A stretch of 64,000 nucleotides of DNA from Acarospora socialis (Eukaryota; Ascomycota; Lecanoromycetes; Acarosporales; Acarosporaceae). The notes beneath the pieces are model-generated. The model searched no databases, had not been told where the DNA came from, and saw only the letters and a program-made list of their open reading frames with translations. The stretch is from positions 682,001 to 746,000 of the forward strand of contig JAMYGW020000008.1 of assembly GCA_025617375.2 (NCBI GenBank). The letters run 5' to 3'. Both the position numbers and the translations under genes were made by a program. Shown here one piece after another: positions 1 through 12,154 of this stretch (its first letter is position 1; each line of letters begins with the position of its first letter).

Positions 1-130
1 ATCAAACGGAGCGTCAATAGTACAAATGGATTGTAGTATACAACTTAGGGCTTGGTGTGCTTGCCCATATTGCAGGTTAAAGGGCCCTCTTCAATAAACA
101 CACACATCAAAAAGAACGGAGCCCACTTAC

Positions 131-888
131 TGCGATGGCATACGCCAAGAGTCCAGAAAACGCTCCGGCAACGCTGGCGGCGCTGAAGAACATGGCCTGT
201 CTGAACTGCGCTTCAGTTCTGCAGTACCACATCGTGATATAATATGCCACTCCCGGATACAGTCCAGCCTCTGCGACTCCCAGGAACAGACGAGCAATGA
301 GTAAGCCCTTGAAATCTTGCACGATGCCCATCAACGTCATGACAACCCCCCAGGCCACCATGATGGCGGGTAACCATATGGACGGACGGAAGCGTTTGAG
401 ACAAAGATTCGAAGGAACTTCGAAGGCGCAATAGGTGAAGAAGAATACTGTCAACTAATTTGATACAGAAGGTAAGCATTGCCAATAGTCAATGGGCAAA
501 TCATTGGTGATGTAACTTAGGGCACGGAACGTACCACCCAGTTGTACTGCGGTCCCGTCATTTTGAGATCCTGCACCATGTGCTCTATCTTAGCGTTGCC
601 AATGTTCCCTCGATCCAGAAAGGCCAGCAGATAGAGGATCGAGAGCATGGGTATGAGCCGCAGGTCCATCTTGCGCAGCACTTTCTTGCCGTCTATGTGA
701 CTGAAGTCGACATCGGCACCCGTCCATTCTGGATCATGATGAATATGGCCACTCTTTTCGGTCGGCAATGGCGACGGGGAAGACGACACTGAGCCGTTCG
801 CATGTTGGTGGTGTTGGTGGTGCGCAACTCGATGATCCTGTTCGAACGAGGAGGTCACACCCGTGGAGTCACGCATGGAGTCGAGCAT
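131..888 (-). CDS. MFS permease, Dal5/allantoate type (5' part, runs off the left edge or truncated)
   Basis: N-terminal part of a major facilitator of the anion:cation symporter (Dal5/Tna1-like) family, expected to import small organic acids or vitamins through the plasma membrane. Exon 1 (888-535) starts at the ATG of MLDSMRD. It carries a His/Ser-rich cytosolic tail and the first membrane segment with the family motif FLDRGNIGNAKI. A 80-base GTACGT...TTAG intron (534-455) separates it from exon 2 (454-131), which holds TYCAFEVPSNL and the loop with ARLFLGVAEAGLYPG, both typical of the family. Exon 2 ends at a GTAAGT donor. The expected next block (GGWRWIF-like) is not visible in the remaining 124 bases. 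Either the second intron is long or the gene is broken here. The family call is firm; the substrate is unknown. Confidence 0.85.
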
Positions 889-3512
889 TGTGAGGACTGA
901 CTGATGGAAGAAGTGCAACAAAAGTTAGGACGCACAATCTATAGCGAAAGCGGAGAGAAAGACATCTTATACCGATAGGTAGGTATTATTGCAAAGGACG
1001 CCATCAGCAAATCATTACTGACGCCCGGTGTCCTTTCGGCTTTCCATTACCCCACGCTTTTCACACCCCGCAAAATCCCGTTCGTTCCATATCCACCATT
1101 TGTGCTGGGTAGAGAAACGATAGTGGTACTGTATTTAGCAGCGTGCCCTATTGGGCGACCCGTGCCTCGGTAGTCCCTAGGTAGGTAGGCACTTGGTGCA
1201 GGTACGAGTACGGAGTTAGCCGGGAGATACCTACAGTCTTTCTACCCAGCCGCGCAACAACCTTACTTCGTTATCAATCGTTGTTCGAGCTCACAAGAAT
1301 CGTTTCCCTCTCCATCACCTAAGTACAGCATCCTCAGTTTGCGTTGAGTTGCTGTTGTTGACAACTATCTTGATATAGGTCCTCGGGTATACCTAACGTC
1401 GAGTTTGCGCCGAGGCCGCAAGTCCGGACGCTAAACCCTAATTCGGGTTATGTTCGGCACTTGCACCGGGAACCAGACCCTCAGACCCTGAGTATCAGGA
1501 CCACGATCATCCTTATATATCGGTACTTCATGTTATGTTTTCACTGATTTGGAAACCCAGCTGAGCTAGGGCTACTATCAATGCAGATATATTCTATCCT
1601 GGAGCATTGACAAGCGCAAGATGTTACTATACGACTGGAGTTTCAATAAAAACTCTATGGAGGGCTTCAGAACAGTAGGCTATATTAAAGTCCTTGACAA
1701 CTATATAGTATTGTTCGAGACTCCTCATACATATGATTTTGCTATTAACCACAAAGGTATAGGATCCCAAAGTATTACAGGAGGCCTGGCCAGAATGACA
1801 CCCAACAAGCCTGCCTTACCGTAGCTAATCCGCGTTTTTCTCCCGGCGGAGCTGATTCCTTATTGTTGGCATAGGTGATGTGTTGATGGAGAATACCTAC
1901 ATCCGTGAAGCTGCTTCTTTGATGTCTTCTGGGACTTGCTTGCTCTGACCTCAAGCCCTACACTTCTCCGATGTCCCCCCCCCTTCAGTTCCCCACTATC
2001 ATAGGTCCTTTCCCTTACTATCCCGCAAGTAACACTTACCGTATCAATAGATATTTCAAACATTGACTTGCCGTGACCTTCCTCTACCCAGATAGAAAGC
2101 CTTTACAGCGCTTGTGCCACATCCTGTGATGGGGTCGTACAGGAATATGTAGCTTCACAGCCATGTCCTTTACTGACTTCCTAGGCTGAAGTGTCTCGTG
2201 CATGGCTCATCTTGCCCTATACTCCTTGGCCGATTCGTCCCACCGAAGTCGGTTCTCCTCTCGGACCGGAGAGACCCATTATATTGAGGATGACAACGAT
2301 GAGGTGGGAAAGAGTATTGAATACAGAACCGAGCTATAAAGGGAGATATGGGCAGATATATGAGCATATGCATTGCCTCTGCTTCAATCACACAGCACAG
2401 TCTGAGGGTTCGCCGTCATGGTGTTTGAGATTGTATATGAATGCTGATCCTTCTAGACTGGAGCACTCCATGTCTTTGAGAACAACCAACTGGATGTGAT
2501 GCTGCTAAGCCAAATCGAGTTGTCTGAGTCATATAGAGGTCTCCGCATCAGTCTGCTACTGAAAAGTGAGAATCCCTCGACGGGTATATGTGAAGTGCCG
2601 AGGAATCATTTGTACTTGTATTGTTTTGGTAACAAACATATTGATATCCTTCTCCGCCAATAGTCCGTGACGAGTAGAAGTGATGGCGGAACCCAAACGC
2701 CCAGCAGTATGGGCTCACCAGCATGGGTGTCGCACTAACACCAATTCGATGAGCCGATGTCGTATCGCACCTAGCGCAAGGATCAATGAGGTCCTCGGCG
2801 GTCCTCGTCGTATATTAGCCAGTCTAATGATGGAAGTCCCATCGTGGCGTGCTTGCACGTTTTCACACATGTTGCATATCCATATCTGTGTACCAGGGTA
2901 CCAGAAGAGACAAGCTCTCAACAAACCTGTTAGTACCAAGCCTAGGTGGTCACAATGCTGGCAGCATCGGTCGTTAGGTTTTCTGGCCTTGCTCGGATAC
3001 TATCGAAATGGGCTTGCACCTCTCTGATAACGTCAACTGCAGGACCAGTCTGAACGGATTTTTTTCTGCTTCACTGCCTCTTGCTTCTTGCTTGAGCTGA
3101 CATGTTTGATTTAGCCCTTGGTATTCAACGTCAAGGAGCTCCCCCAATGAACCGACGAGATCATAGAGACTATGTGCGTCCTCACTAGGTTATTGCATCA
3201 TTGACCGTGTTTCGTTTGGCTCGTAAAGAGGAAAGCGCTCGAAATACAAGTCACCGCCGCCAAGGTCACCGCCGCCACGAAAGAACAAGCCGCCACGAAA
3301 GAGGACACCGCCATTTGCATTGCTGCAGACCATGCCAATCTCCCTTAGCCTCGCCTCCTACCAAAAGACCACTGGCTTTTCCCAGGAGCACGAAGCTCAA
3401 CCGCAGGCTATGCTGTTATATGCTGCGTACTGGTAGCCTATTGATGTATGTCAGTTTAACACTTTGAGGTAGACCGCTGCCACCTCGCTCACATACTGCC
3501 GACCTACTCTGC
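889..3512. other. Gene-poor stretch, no supported gene
   Basis: No open frame here resembles a known protein and none has convincing splice structure. A short helical-looking Ala/Thr/Lys-rich reading (around 3225-3320, plus strand) may be a trace of an old gene but cannot be assigned. I looked for reverse transcriptase, integrase and transposase motifs and saw none. The first few hundred bases upstream of 888 presumably hold the MFS promoter. Confidence 0.5.
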
Positions 3513-4404
3513 TCATCCTTGTACACGTTCGCCCTTCATTTGTATCATCAGGTGGCGGAGTACTTCTTAGGCGGAGAGGAGCGGCAGCCTTGTATTTGAA
3601 CTTCAGGCGCAGCTGCTGATGTGAGTTTGCTCTTGTATATCACCCAGTCACCGAGGTCCATATCTTCATCATCTCCCTCTCCGCTACCGCAAAACAGTAG
3701 TCAATTCAACTCCGGAATCACGCCCGGCATAGCCTTCTGTATGTTCAACTGTATGAGTCGATCGTTAAAAGATTCCCTGACATAGTACTCCCACACGAAG
3801 ATAACCGGATATGGGTTGCCAAGACGGCGGACTCGTCCAATAGCTTGTATTGCCATTGGCTCACTAGGTGGTGTGTCAAACAGATGTACCTGTCGGCACA
3901 GGTGTTGTAGGTTTAACCCACAGCTGCCGACCGTATATGATGCAACCATGGTCATAGCCATCTTTGGCTTCGTGGTGAAGGGTTCCATAGCTGCTGCTCG
4001 CATTGGAGGGGGCGTCTCCGCTGTGTCTAGTTGCACGTCGATCTTAGGTAACTGAAGGGCACCATAACTAGCAGTTGCGTAGCTGGATACTGACACCATA
4101 CAATCGCCTTCTCTTCGTCCCGTACCACCTGGTCTGTGAGTACTCTCAAGAGTGCACGTAACTGGGGACATCCAGATACCGACTGGGATAACTGGGGGGC
4201 GGCTTTGTCATCTGGCGGCAGAACATACTGTGGATTATGCTGCTTGATCACCCTCAACCATTTGTGAATGTAGTTCCTGGGTTCCAAGAGTTTCCTGACA
4301 CTGGACGCCTTAACATGAGCCTCGAGCGTCACAAAGTCTAGCCAAGCACATTGAAGTATGAGTTTCCGAAGGATTCCAAAACTCCACTTGGCCCTCGGAT
4401 CCAC
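3513..4404 (-). pseudogene. SNF2-family helicase C-terminal fragment, broken
   Basis: Decayed C-terminal half of an SNF2/DEAD-like ATPase. Helicase motif V is readable as SYTVGSCGLNLQHL and motif VI as QAIGRVRRLGNPYPV, with upstream KAIVWCQYPATQLLV matching motif IV surroundings. The reading is spread over different frames: a shift lies near 4090, an in-frame stop follows PELN near 3705, and a further shift precedes the terminal MIQMKGERVQ near 3550. The N-terminal ATPase lobe (Walker A, DEAH box) is not found upstream, where a short tandem repeat begins. Such fragments are host-type genes; whether this came from a local duplication cannot be told here. Confidence 0.75.
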
Positions 4405-4450
4405 TCCGTGCTGAGTTGGTGGCTTCTCTCAGTGCTTGTTCTGAGAGGAG

Positions 4451-4545
4451 TTCCCTCGATGTCAAGGAGTTTCACTCGATGTCAAGGAGGTTCCCTGTCA
4501 TTGTGGGGTTCCTCTGATGTTGAAGAGTTTCCGTGACATCATAGA
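4451..4545. repeat. Short degenerate tandem repeat, ~20-bp unit
   Basis: About four and a half copies of a unit close to ttccctcgatgtcaaggag. The first two copies are nearly identical and the later ones are diverged. It lies directly upstream (in minus orientation) of the SNF2 fragment. Confidence 0.7.
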
Positions 4546-4559
4546 ATTTCCACGGCGTC

Positions 4560-5200
4560 GATTTCTTGGTCATCCATGGTTATTTGAGTCAACCCTCTGT
4601 AAAAGCTCCTCCCAGGGGTCTGCAGCACAGCTAGGTATGTGGATAGGACTTTTCAAGGAGGTAGATGTATGGTTGCAGTATTGATAAGCAGTTGAAGTTC
4701 ATGATTAGTCATAGGTTGAGTGAAGGATTGCGGTAGTGTAATGTTGAGGTGTTCCGCCGGCGTGCACTTTTGAGGCCCTCCATCATCATTTGGGTCGCTC
4801 CCCTGTGAGATTTCTTCCTGGGGTTGCCAGTACAGTTAGGTACACTGACAGCACTTTCTTCAGAAGGTAGATGTATGGTTGCGGTATGGATAAGCAGTCG
4901 AGCTCCACGATTAGTCATAGATTAATATACAATATTAGGTAAGGATTAAGGCAAGGCATGCATCGGTGCGATTTTCGGAAATTCCACGGGCATGTAGTTT
5001 TGAGGACCTCCATGACCGTCAAGTGGATCCTTTGTACAAGCCCTTCCGGGGGCTTGTAACGCTGCCAAGTATATATGGAGAGCATTCTCCCCAGCAGGTA
5101 GATGTATGGGGTGGTATTGGCAAGCAATCAAATTCGGCAATTTGTCGTAGGTCGATCTTGAAGTTGGCCTAAGGGCTAAGGCAAGGTATGCGTCCTCTAT
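4560..5200. repeat. Three degenerate ~200-230 bp tandem repeats
   Basis: Three diverged direct copies share the core gtagatgtatgg at 4661, 4867 and 5098, giving periods of 206 and 231 bases. Each core is preceded by a related block (TTTGAG.CC TCCAT..., then a C/G-rich run and a TAGGTA-like piece) and followed by a TAAGCAG/CAAGCAA block. Short minus-strand frames run through the copies and share a HLP..E.A pattern, but no known family is recognised and no full gene can be built. It may be an old satellite or a decayed repeat-encoding gene. Confidence 0.65.
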
Positions 5201-6340
5201 AGGGCAACCCCTCTTGTCTTCACCCCTATTGTAGTACCGCATCCGCAAAATGCATACTGTCCAGGTTAGTCAATCCGCCAACGTACGGTTCTAACCAAGC
5301 CTGGTTCTTCATCTCATCCCTGGTAATGGCTTCGACATAGCATCCTCACTGCATTTTTCTTCTCGGGTCGGCTGGTAGCCCTAGGAGGTCCTCCTTGCAG
5401 ATGCATTAAAATGGAGTACCACTTTGACTTCGTCTGAGACTGCAGCATGGTTTCGGGTCGTACATGATTGCCATAGTTGCACATTACATAAGATAAAAGA
5501 TGTGTAGGGGACCCTCGAGCGCTGCTCGTCCGCGCTACAGAAAGTTACCTGCTCGGTACAACGAGTAGCGGCAGGCCGCCTCGCGAGCATTTGCCTTATT
5601 GTATGGGATGTTCAAGCAATCCCTTTTCGTCTCATAGGAGAAATATTACGTACTCGCGTGATGGACCCATGTATTGCACAAATTTAACCTCATGTCAACG
5701 CACTGTTTCTCTCCTAGATGCAATGGGGTGCTCCAGGGTAGGAAATCTGCCATTAGGGTATGACCTGGCACTATCGCCCGAAATTTGAAGCGACAGCGGC
5801 GCGAGTGAGTGCAAGTCTAACTCGTAGGCTAATGAGCCTATGCAATAAAGGAGTCGCCCTCCTTAACTGCATCATCAATGAATGTTCAAAGTTGCTCCCC
5901 ATCATGTTTCGTCAATCAGTATCCTGAAGTCTCCGAATACGTAGAGCTCTCATGCACTAAAACCACGGCGGACGCCGCCTCAACGAGGTCAGTGTTCAGT
6001 GCAGGCTTGTTTCTTGTTGATTATACTATTAAACAACCGAAAGACGTCCTCGCCTGAGAATGGTTGATCTAAAGACTTTTGAGGGTGTCTGTCTGCATGC
6101 GTCAAACCCCTCAACCGATTGGTGCAGATCAGAAAGACTGTGAAAATTTATTACACTTCATCCTGAGAGGGCACGGAGGCTTCTGAAGGTAGACATGGTA
6201 CTGATTGTACACAGTGAGACTATCACATCTCGCGACTGAACAAGCCATGACATAAAGCACTGAGAAGCGCCCCCGACATATGACGATGAAACTCGTCTAT
6301 TGATGGGCGTCAGAATGCGCGATCCGAAACGGTGCTTTAT
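5201..6340. other. Intergenic, no gene seen
   Basis: Several short frames occur, but none with recognisable content. The last 300 bases are probably the 3' region of the peptide transporter gene that ends at 6341. Confidence 0.4.
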
Positions 6341-8685
6341 CTACACCTTTTCCTGACCAACCGCTGAAGACGGATGTGCATGCCCGAGCCCCACCGCCCC
6401 TGCACCGTGAAGTTCTCCATCATCACTGTTGTCACGATCGACTGTACCATCAGCCTTAACAGCCGTGGCAGGAATAGGCTTTGCGCGGTTGTCTTCGAGA
6501 CGGTTCATTGCTTCTTCGGTGGCATTGTACCGATTGAACAGCAACCAGAAACAAGCAGCGGCAATGAAGGCGGCAATACTGAGACCCGTGTACATCCAGA
6601 CCAGCTTTGGATCGACAGCCGTAGGGGACAAGGCGATGCCAAGTGCCGAACCGAAAGCGTTAGTCAAGAGAAACATCGACATGACGAAGGATTTCATCGA
6701 TGGAGGAGCCTTGGTGAACGCGTACTCGAGGCCGGTGATACTGGCGAAGATCTCCGACAATCCAATCAGGGCATACGCAGGGAGTTGAACCGCAAAGTGG
6801 ACATGGTTCGGCTCCGTTTCGTTGGCTGCTGAGCATGCCAGAGGGAAGGTGTAACATGGAGGAGAGGTGTAGATTAGATGCTGGACTATTGCAGCGTAAG
6901 CCATGGAAAGAGCCGCAAAAAGGAAACCCATGGTGATTCGTGTGACCGGCCTGAAGGGGATGCCGATTCTTCGGAGGAATGGGTACACGAGCCGGTCGAG
7001 TATCGGAATGAAGATAATGATAACGATCGCATCGAGGTTGAAGGCTAAATCGTTGGGGACTCCGTGAAGTTGCATGGTAGCAGCTGTGAGGATCGTTGTC
7101 AGCATCTGGCTGTGGTTCCATACGTTTCGTGATGTTTGAAAAGGAGGCGTGACACGCTAGTACCCGTATGGTAACCTCTGCGGTAAACACCACCCTCCTT
7201 GAAGAACATCACCACTCCACGAGAAAGGGTTCCGTCCTTACCTTGGGATACTAAATTGGTGGTTAATTGATTATACACTAGCCAGAAGATCGGAAAAGCC
7301 ACGAAGACACGGCATGCGATAAGGGCGCGCTTGATCTCCTCAACGAAGAGGTCATCCCAAGGTGTTTTGTACTTGCGTCCGTATTCTTCCTGATAGGATG
7401 GTTTCGCAGCGTCCATTCTGCCTTTATTCATCAAGCCGATCCACATGGCCCTGAAAGCATTGGGGATGATGGAGCCTTGAGGCGGCCGTGTAATATAAAA
7501 TCGCTTCCTGAAAACACAGATCAGACACAACCTGCAGCCCTGGTGCAAAGACTCACCCAGCGACAACGACAGTAAATCCCACGAAGAACATCAGCATTGG
7601 TAGAAGGTAAGCGGACCAAAAGCCCACATGTTTCTCTAACTCAGTCGTAGCAATGGGCGACAGAGACCCGATGTTGATACAGAGGTAGAAGATCATATCT
7701 ATTCAGTCAGCATCGTATCGTTTCGATCTGACTCTGGGGGGACCTCTCACATATGCGCTGAACAGTAACGGCCGGGTCAACAATCACTCGCTCGCCAGAT
7801 TTCTCCACTCGGATTGTCTGTTTTGTTCCCCGATACTGCTCTGCAATAAGAGGACTGACATTGGACTTGATGCCGCCAGTTCCAAGTCCGATAACGATCA
7901 TAGCTACAATCAAACCCCCAAGAGCTGCACCGTGCTCGATAGCCACCGGAAGAGAGGTACAAAACAAGATGATCAGTCCGACAATGTAAACCACGGCGAA
8001 GTATAGTATCGTGTTGTATCTTCCCAAGAATTGGTCCGCGACGATGGCTCCTAGGATCGGCGTTACATAGCACCAGAAGCTGAAGAATTGATTCAATCCC
8101 GTGGCACGAGTTTGGCCGAAACCTATACACACACGGTCAGTATGACTGTTGAGTGCTTTGGAGCATTAGGATTGTTTGTCGAGTCCCGATCGTGCCGGGA
8201 AAGTAGGATATCAACATACCTATAGCCCCCGGAAGTCCACTAGGATCTTTATAAGAATTCTACAATTCGCTTAGCAGAAGCTCTGGCTCGAGGTCGAGGC
8301 ATGGATTTGATACTTGTATGTAATTCTGGAACGGACCTTGCAACCCATAGTAAGCAAACCGTTCGCACAACTCGACAAACGCGACCAAGAACGCGCTCTT
8401 CGGTAGCTTGTCTGCAACATGTCGCAATGTGTGCCTCTCCTCTTCCGTAGGTTCCATGCCCTCCATTAATGAGACCCTGGTAGCGACTCCATCCAGTTTC
8501 TCATCTATGTACGCGGGCGCCGGAGCCATGACGTCGATATCCTTCTCTCCATGCCCATCTTGAGAATCCAGTTTCTGTGGATAGATTCCGCTTAGCGGAA
8601 GGCTGTACACCGTGTTAGGAACGCCATCCTCAAGGAACCACGATTGATGAGCGCACCTTTTTGTTTGCGCCGTCTGTTCTGCCAT
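6341..8685 (-). CDS. PTR2: PTR2-type proton-dependent oligopeptide transporter
   Basis: Plasma-membrane POT/PTR family importer of di- and tripeptides, about 644 residues and full length for the family. Six exons fit GT-AG splicing and keep the frame: 8685-8314, 8259-8220, 8122-7751, 7698-7557, 7507-7242 and 7083-6341. Visible signatures are ELCERFAYYG in TM1, the PTR signature around GAIVADQFLGRYNTI, FYLCINIGSLSPIAT after intron 3, and FWLVYNQLTTN before intron 5. The last exon carries GLSEIFASITGLEYAF and the final TM helices, then a charged tail. The start ATG begins MAEQTAQTK and is followed by a long cytosolic N-terminus. The gene appears intact between two decayed neighbours. Confidence 0.92.
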
Positions 8686-9899
8686 TGTGCACTTAACTTA
8701 CAAGTCTTCAGGTCGGGGGGATGGGGGAGCGCACGTCTTATCTCACGAAGCTGCAACAGACGAGATCTGATTGAGGGGAGCAAATAAGAAACAGAAGAAA
8801 CCATAGAGCACCTTCCCACATGACGAGCTTGTGTGCCCATCGTATTCACTTGATCGGAGCAGCCCCGCAGGCTGGGTTCGGATTGGCAACTAGATCATCT
8901 GATTGGTGCATTGAAGAAACAAAGAGTATTTGATTGAAGCAAGCGCACCAGTGGCAGCCTTAGAATTATGGCTCGTAACCCTCTGTCCGACGCACAAAAG
9001 CACCGGTCCCTTGTAGAGTCCTACCGTTGGGCCGGACAAAGCCATTACAGCTCTGCACCTTATCTGCAGGCAGGTGAAGGTGGGCGATGAGCCGGTATTG
9101 GTACCGAGGTCCGGTATCTCGCCAATTGTGAGAGGACGGAGACAATGGAACGTTACACGGCGTCATGTCCTGAATAGGAAGGACGCTCTCCCTCCCATTT
9201 TCTCCGGCGCAGATGTGCCTCTCTGACTTTCCATGATATTGGTATCCTTCTTTTCTATTGTTGATATACGTCCGTAACCTGGAAGGTTGACTCAGATAGG
9301 GTTGCGGGAACGAGGCGGGATGGCGCTCCCTCAGAAAGGCGGCCGGTTGAACTAACCCGTTCTGGCCGACTGACACGTGCTAAGAGGTTCTCCATCGAAA
9401 CGTCTCGTGTTTCGTCTGCCCCGCCAAACTTTGAGCCCTAAGAGAAGCTTTAGTGACTTGGCTCCTCTCGGCACAGGTTCTATTGAGAAGATCTCTTCTT
9501 AGACTGTATATGTTAAGTGCTGATGCGTTTAAGATGTCTATCCTCACCGTTGCCCTTGCTTGTCCTTGTCCCAATCCCCTACGCATGCTATGAGGGCTTG
9601 CTATTTACTTGAGACAAGGTTCGATTCGACCTCTTCGGGTATTTTCTACGCTATGAAAGTTGTGGAACTATGACAGTGGCTTTGCAAATGCTTTAAAGGG
9701 ACTTTCTTCGAGGGAATGGCGCATCCAGCAGCGATCTAGGATCACATCAATTCAGACTTCCTTGATGTTCATCTCTTTCGAGAATAAATTGCGGAGTTTC
9801 GTGAGTCTAGTTTGGGCGTCAGTGGCTAAAAGATGACATGTTTTGGCCTCTACAGCTATTGATAAGTTCGTTTGCTCATCATGCTGTGATCCCATCGTT
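8686..9899. other. Intergenic, promoter side of PTR2 and unassigned sequence
   Basis: The proximal part is the presumed PTR2 promoter. A minus-strand open frame ending at 8966 (AFVRRTEGYEP) lacks an ATG near its beginning and matches nothing I recognise, so it is not called as a gene. Confidence 0.4.
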
Positions 9900-10875
9900 T
9901 GATGAGATTGGTAAAGTCCTCGACCGACTGGGAGGCCGAGTGCCATTGCTCGGCGGCAATGGCCATCAGAATCTCGGGGAAGAAGATGGTGAGAGCATCC
10001 ATTTCGCTTTTCGGACGAAGAAGCCCACATGCATCTCGTCTTCTGAGGGGACATTTGTGTATGTTGAAGAGGGTGGTTTGGGGAAGTTTACAGACATAGG
10101 GAAGTCCGATCAGGGAGTTCGCGATCATAAATCTGGTAGGTCCATAAAGACCCGTTTCCGAGCTCTTTGACGGATGCTGCTCGGTTTTCGAAGAAAGCCG
10201 GAACATAGGCGACTGCCATGAAGAACATGGAAGCCGACCCGAAGGCCTGTTATGTGTTAGTCCGGTAAATTTTCCGGGCTGGTGCTTGCTAGGACTCACA
10301 ATGGCCTTGATGAAGAGCTAGATAGCTTCTTGGGTGGTAGACAGTCTCAACCACATTGTGCCCATCAAGATGGCAAGACCTGTCCGCTGTTAACACATAT
10401 CACGAATAAAGACGGACCAATGTACATGGTGATTCAGATACCGTAGGCGACAAACATCTCGATAGCTTTTGATGAAGTATAACATGATAGGGATCTAAGC
10501 CTTCGTCATATGTGACTTCCTGGAGTTGTAGCTCTTTGTACTGTGGGGCCGTTGGATTCTTATTCTTTTCATTTGAGGAGGGAGATGCTGAAGTTCGGTC
10601 CCATGCCGATGTGACATTCACGGCTGCGAATACCAGTCTGCTCTGTCCGTTTCTAAGTCTATACTGACGAGTTTCAGGGGAAAGTCCGCAGAGTTGTAGT
10701 GTGGAGTCATTGGGATACCAATTGACTTCAAATGGGCCTGAAATTGAACATTGGCCCAGAATAGCAGGTCTTTCCCCCCGAGAGCAGCAGGAGGTTGTCA
10801 AAGAGAGTGAAGGTCGATGTAGATGGCTTGTGAATGCTTGCAATCATGATGAACTGGTACATAGACATCAGTCAT
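9900..10875 (-). pseudogene. ABCG-type ABC transporter fragment, broken
   Basis: Relic of a White/ABCG half-transporter. Reading down the minus strand one sees the end of the nucleotide-binding domain (IHKPSTSTFTLFD then LLLLSGGKT), a linker, then the ABC2 membrane domain: AILMGTMWLRLS, GSASMFFMAVAYVPAFFENRA, and GLYGPTRFMIANSLIGLPYV. The pieces fall in different frames with stops between them, so at least several disabling changes exist. The Walker A and ABC-signature half that should lie above 10875 is not seen, so the copy is 5' truncated. The 3' end beyond about 9900 cannot be matched. Confidence 0.78.
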
Positions 10876-11993
10876 TGTTCATTCTCTGAGATTCAGATGT
10901 GGCGGCTCTCAGCTGGAAAACTGTTTGTGAACTTCATATCCAACATTACTGTTAATTATTATTATCAATTGAAGGAATGTAAGTTGGTTTTCGAGTGTCC
11001 AGCAGGGTCCAAGTATATGTACCTTTGTCACCATAGCCGGTCCCGACTGAGCCAGCGATGCCAATAGTTCATCTGGAAGAGACCTTAGAGTCGATTCTGG
11101 CGAGAGACATCAAAGCTTTTCCAGACGATTGAGATCTGTGATTCTCTGAGTAGTTCTACCTTAGATCAGGGGAATGGTTTGGCACTAATGTTAGCTTTAG
11201 GAACGGCTCCTGCAGCAATGGCAACTTAACGACTCGCCAGCCAGCCAGCCACAGCACATAGAGGTCTCCATGAAGTACGGAGTAGAGTATAGATAGCAAA
11301 GTCGGGAGAATGGGAAAAAGAAGGCTTGCGTTCTAACGGAGTGCCTCAGCTGCGCCGGCTTCCACTTCCGCATCCACGTCTAATCTCCTACCTATCCTGC
11401 CCCATCTCGTCCAAAAGTCACACATGGGTAGGCGCTTCCTAGAGGAAGCCACGCTGAAATCGAGGGTTCAGTCTTCGCTGGTCCGAGCATACAGGTTATG
11501 GACACAGCGGGTGGATAGCCGCATATGGAAAATCCTCTAAATTAGCCCTGTAAAACTTCCGTTCTCATACAAAATCTGTCAGTGCCACCCTGGACTTGGT
11601 CTTAAATAGTGGTATTTTGATATATGGCTATCCACTCGCAGTGTCCACAACCTGTACTCCAGTTGAGTTACCATTGGTTCATTTGCGCATCAAGATGGAC
11701 TACGAGTCACTTTCTCCAGCCATATCGATATTTGGCTGGCGGGAGAACGCAGCTAGTTACTGGACTTGGGCCACATGGAGAAGTCAGCAGATCAGCACAC
11801 AGGAGCGTGCGCCTACCTCGAACTCCACAGGACGCGAGCCAGACCATCTTCTCAGCTTGAGACCCAGCTGTGGCTTCATTGAGCAACGGCGAGACCAAGC
11901 CATGGAATATGGGTGAGAAAAGTGTCGCGTACGGGCGGCTAGATTCAGGATATCGGCGAGAGTCATGTTCCCCTACACCTCCCAGACCAGGGC
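10876..11993. other. Intergenic, no gene seen
   Basis: No supported coding sequence. The final few hundred bases are the presumed upstream region of the gene starting at 12155. Confidence 0.4.
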
Positions 11994-12000
11994 TATATAA
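11994..12000 (+). promoter_or_regulatory. TATA box for the coiled-coil gene
   Basis: A clean tatataa followed by AGGCAC lies 155 bases before the ATG at 12155. This fits a transcription start around 12025 and a 5' leader of about 130 bases. Confidence 0.6.
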
Positions 12001-12154
12001 AGGCACAAGCACCTCCATCATTCTTTATCTTCCTCTCTCGGGACACCTCTCAATATCTCTCAGAACACATTTGGCGTTGACACTCCTCGGAAGAACTCCA
12101 CATCTCAAGCTATTACTACACGCTACAAAAGTCATTCTGCTTCCATCTGCAGTC

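Noticed and set aside
4946-5248. 100-residue minus-strand frame across the tandem repeats
   Set aside because: No recognisable protein, and the frame follows repeat structure only; kept as a repeat feature.
1-6300. Possible transposon or virus-like remnants
   Set aside because: Searched by eye for polymerase, integrase, transposase and capsid motifs and for terminal repeats; none found beyond the SNF2 fragment and tandem repeats.
8966-9376. 136-residue minus-strand frame below the ABC relic
   Set aside because: Opens without an ATG and does not match the ABC C-terminus or any family I know.
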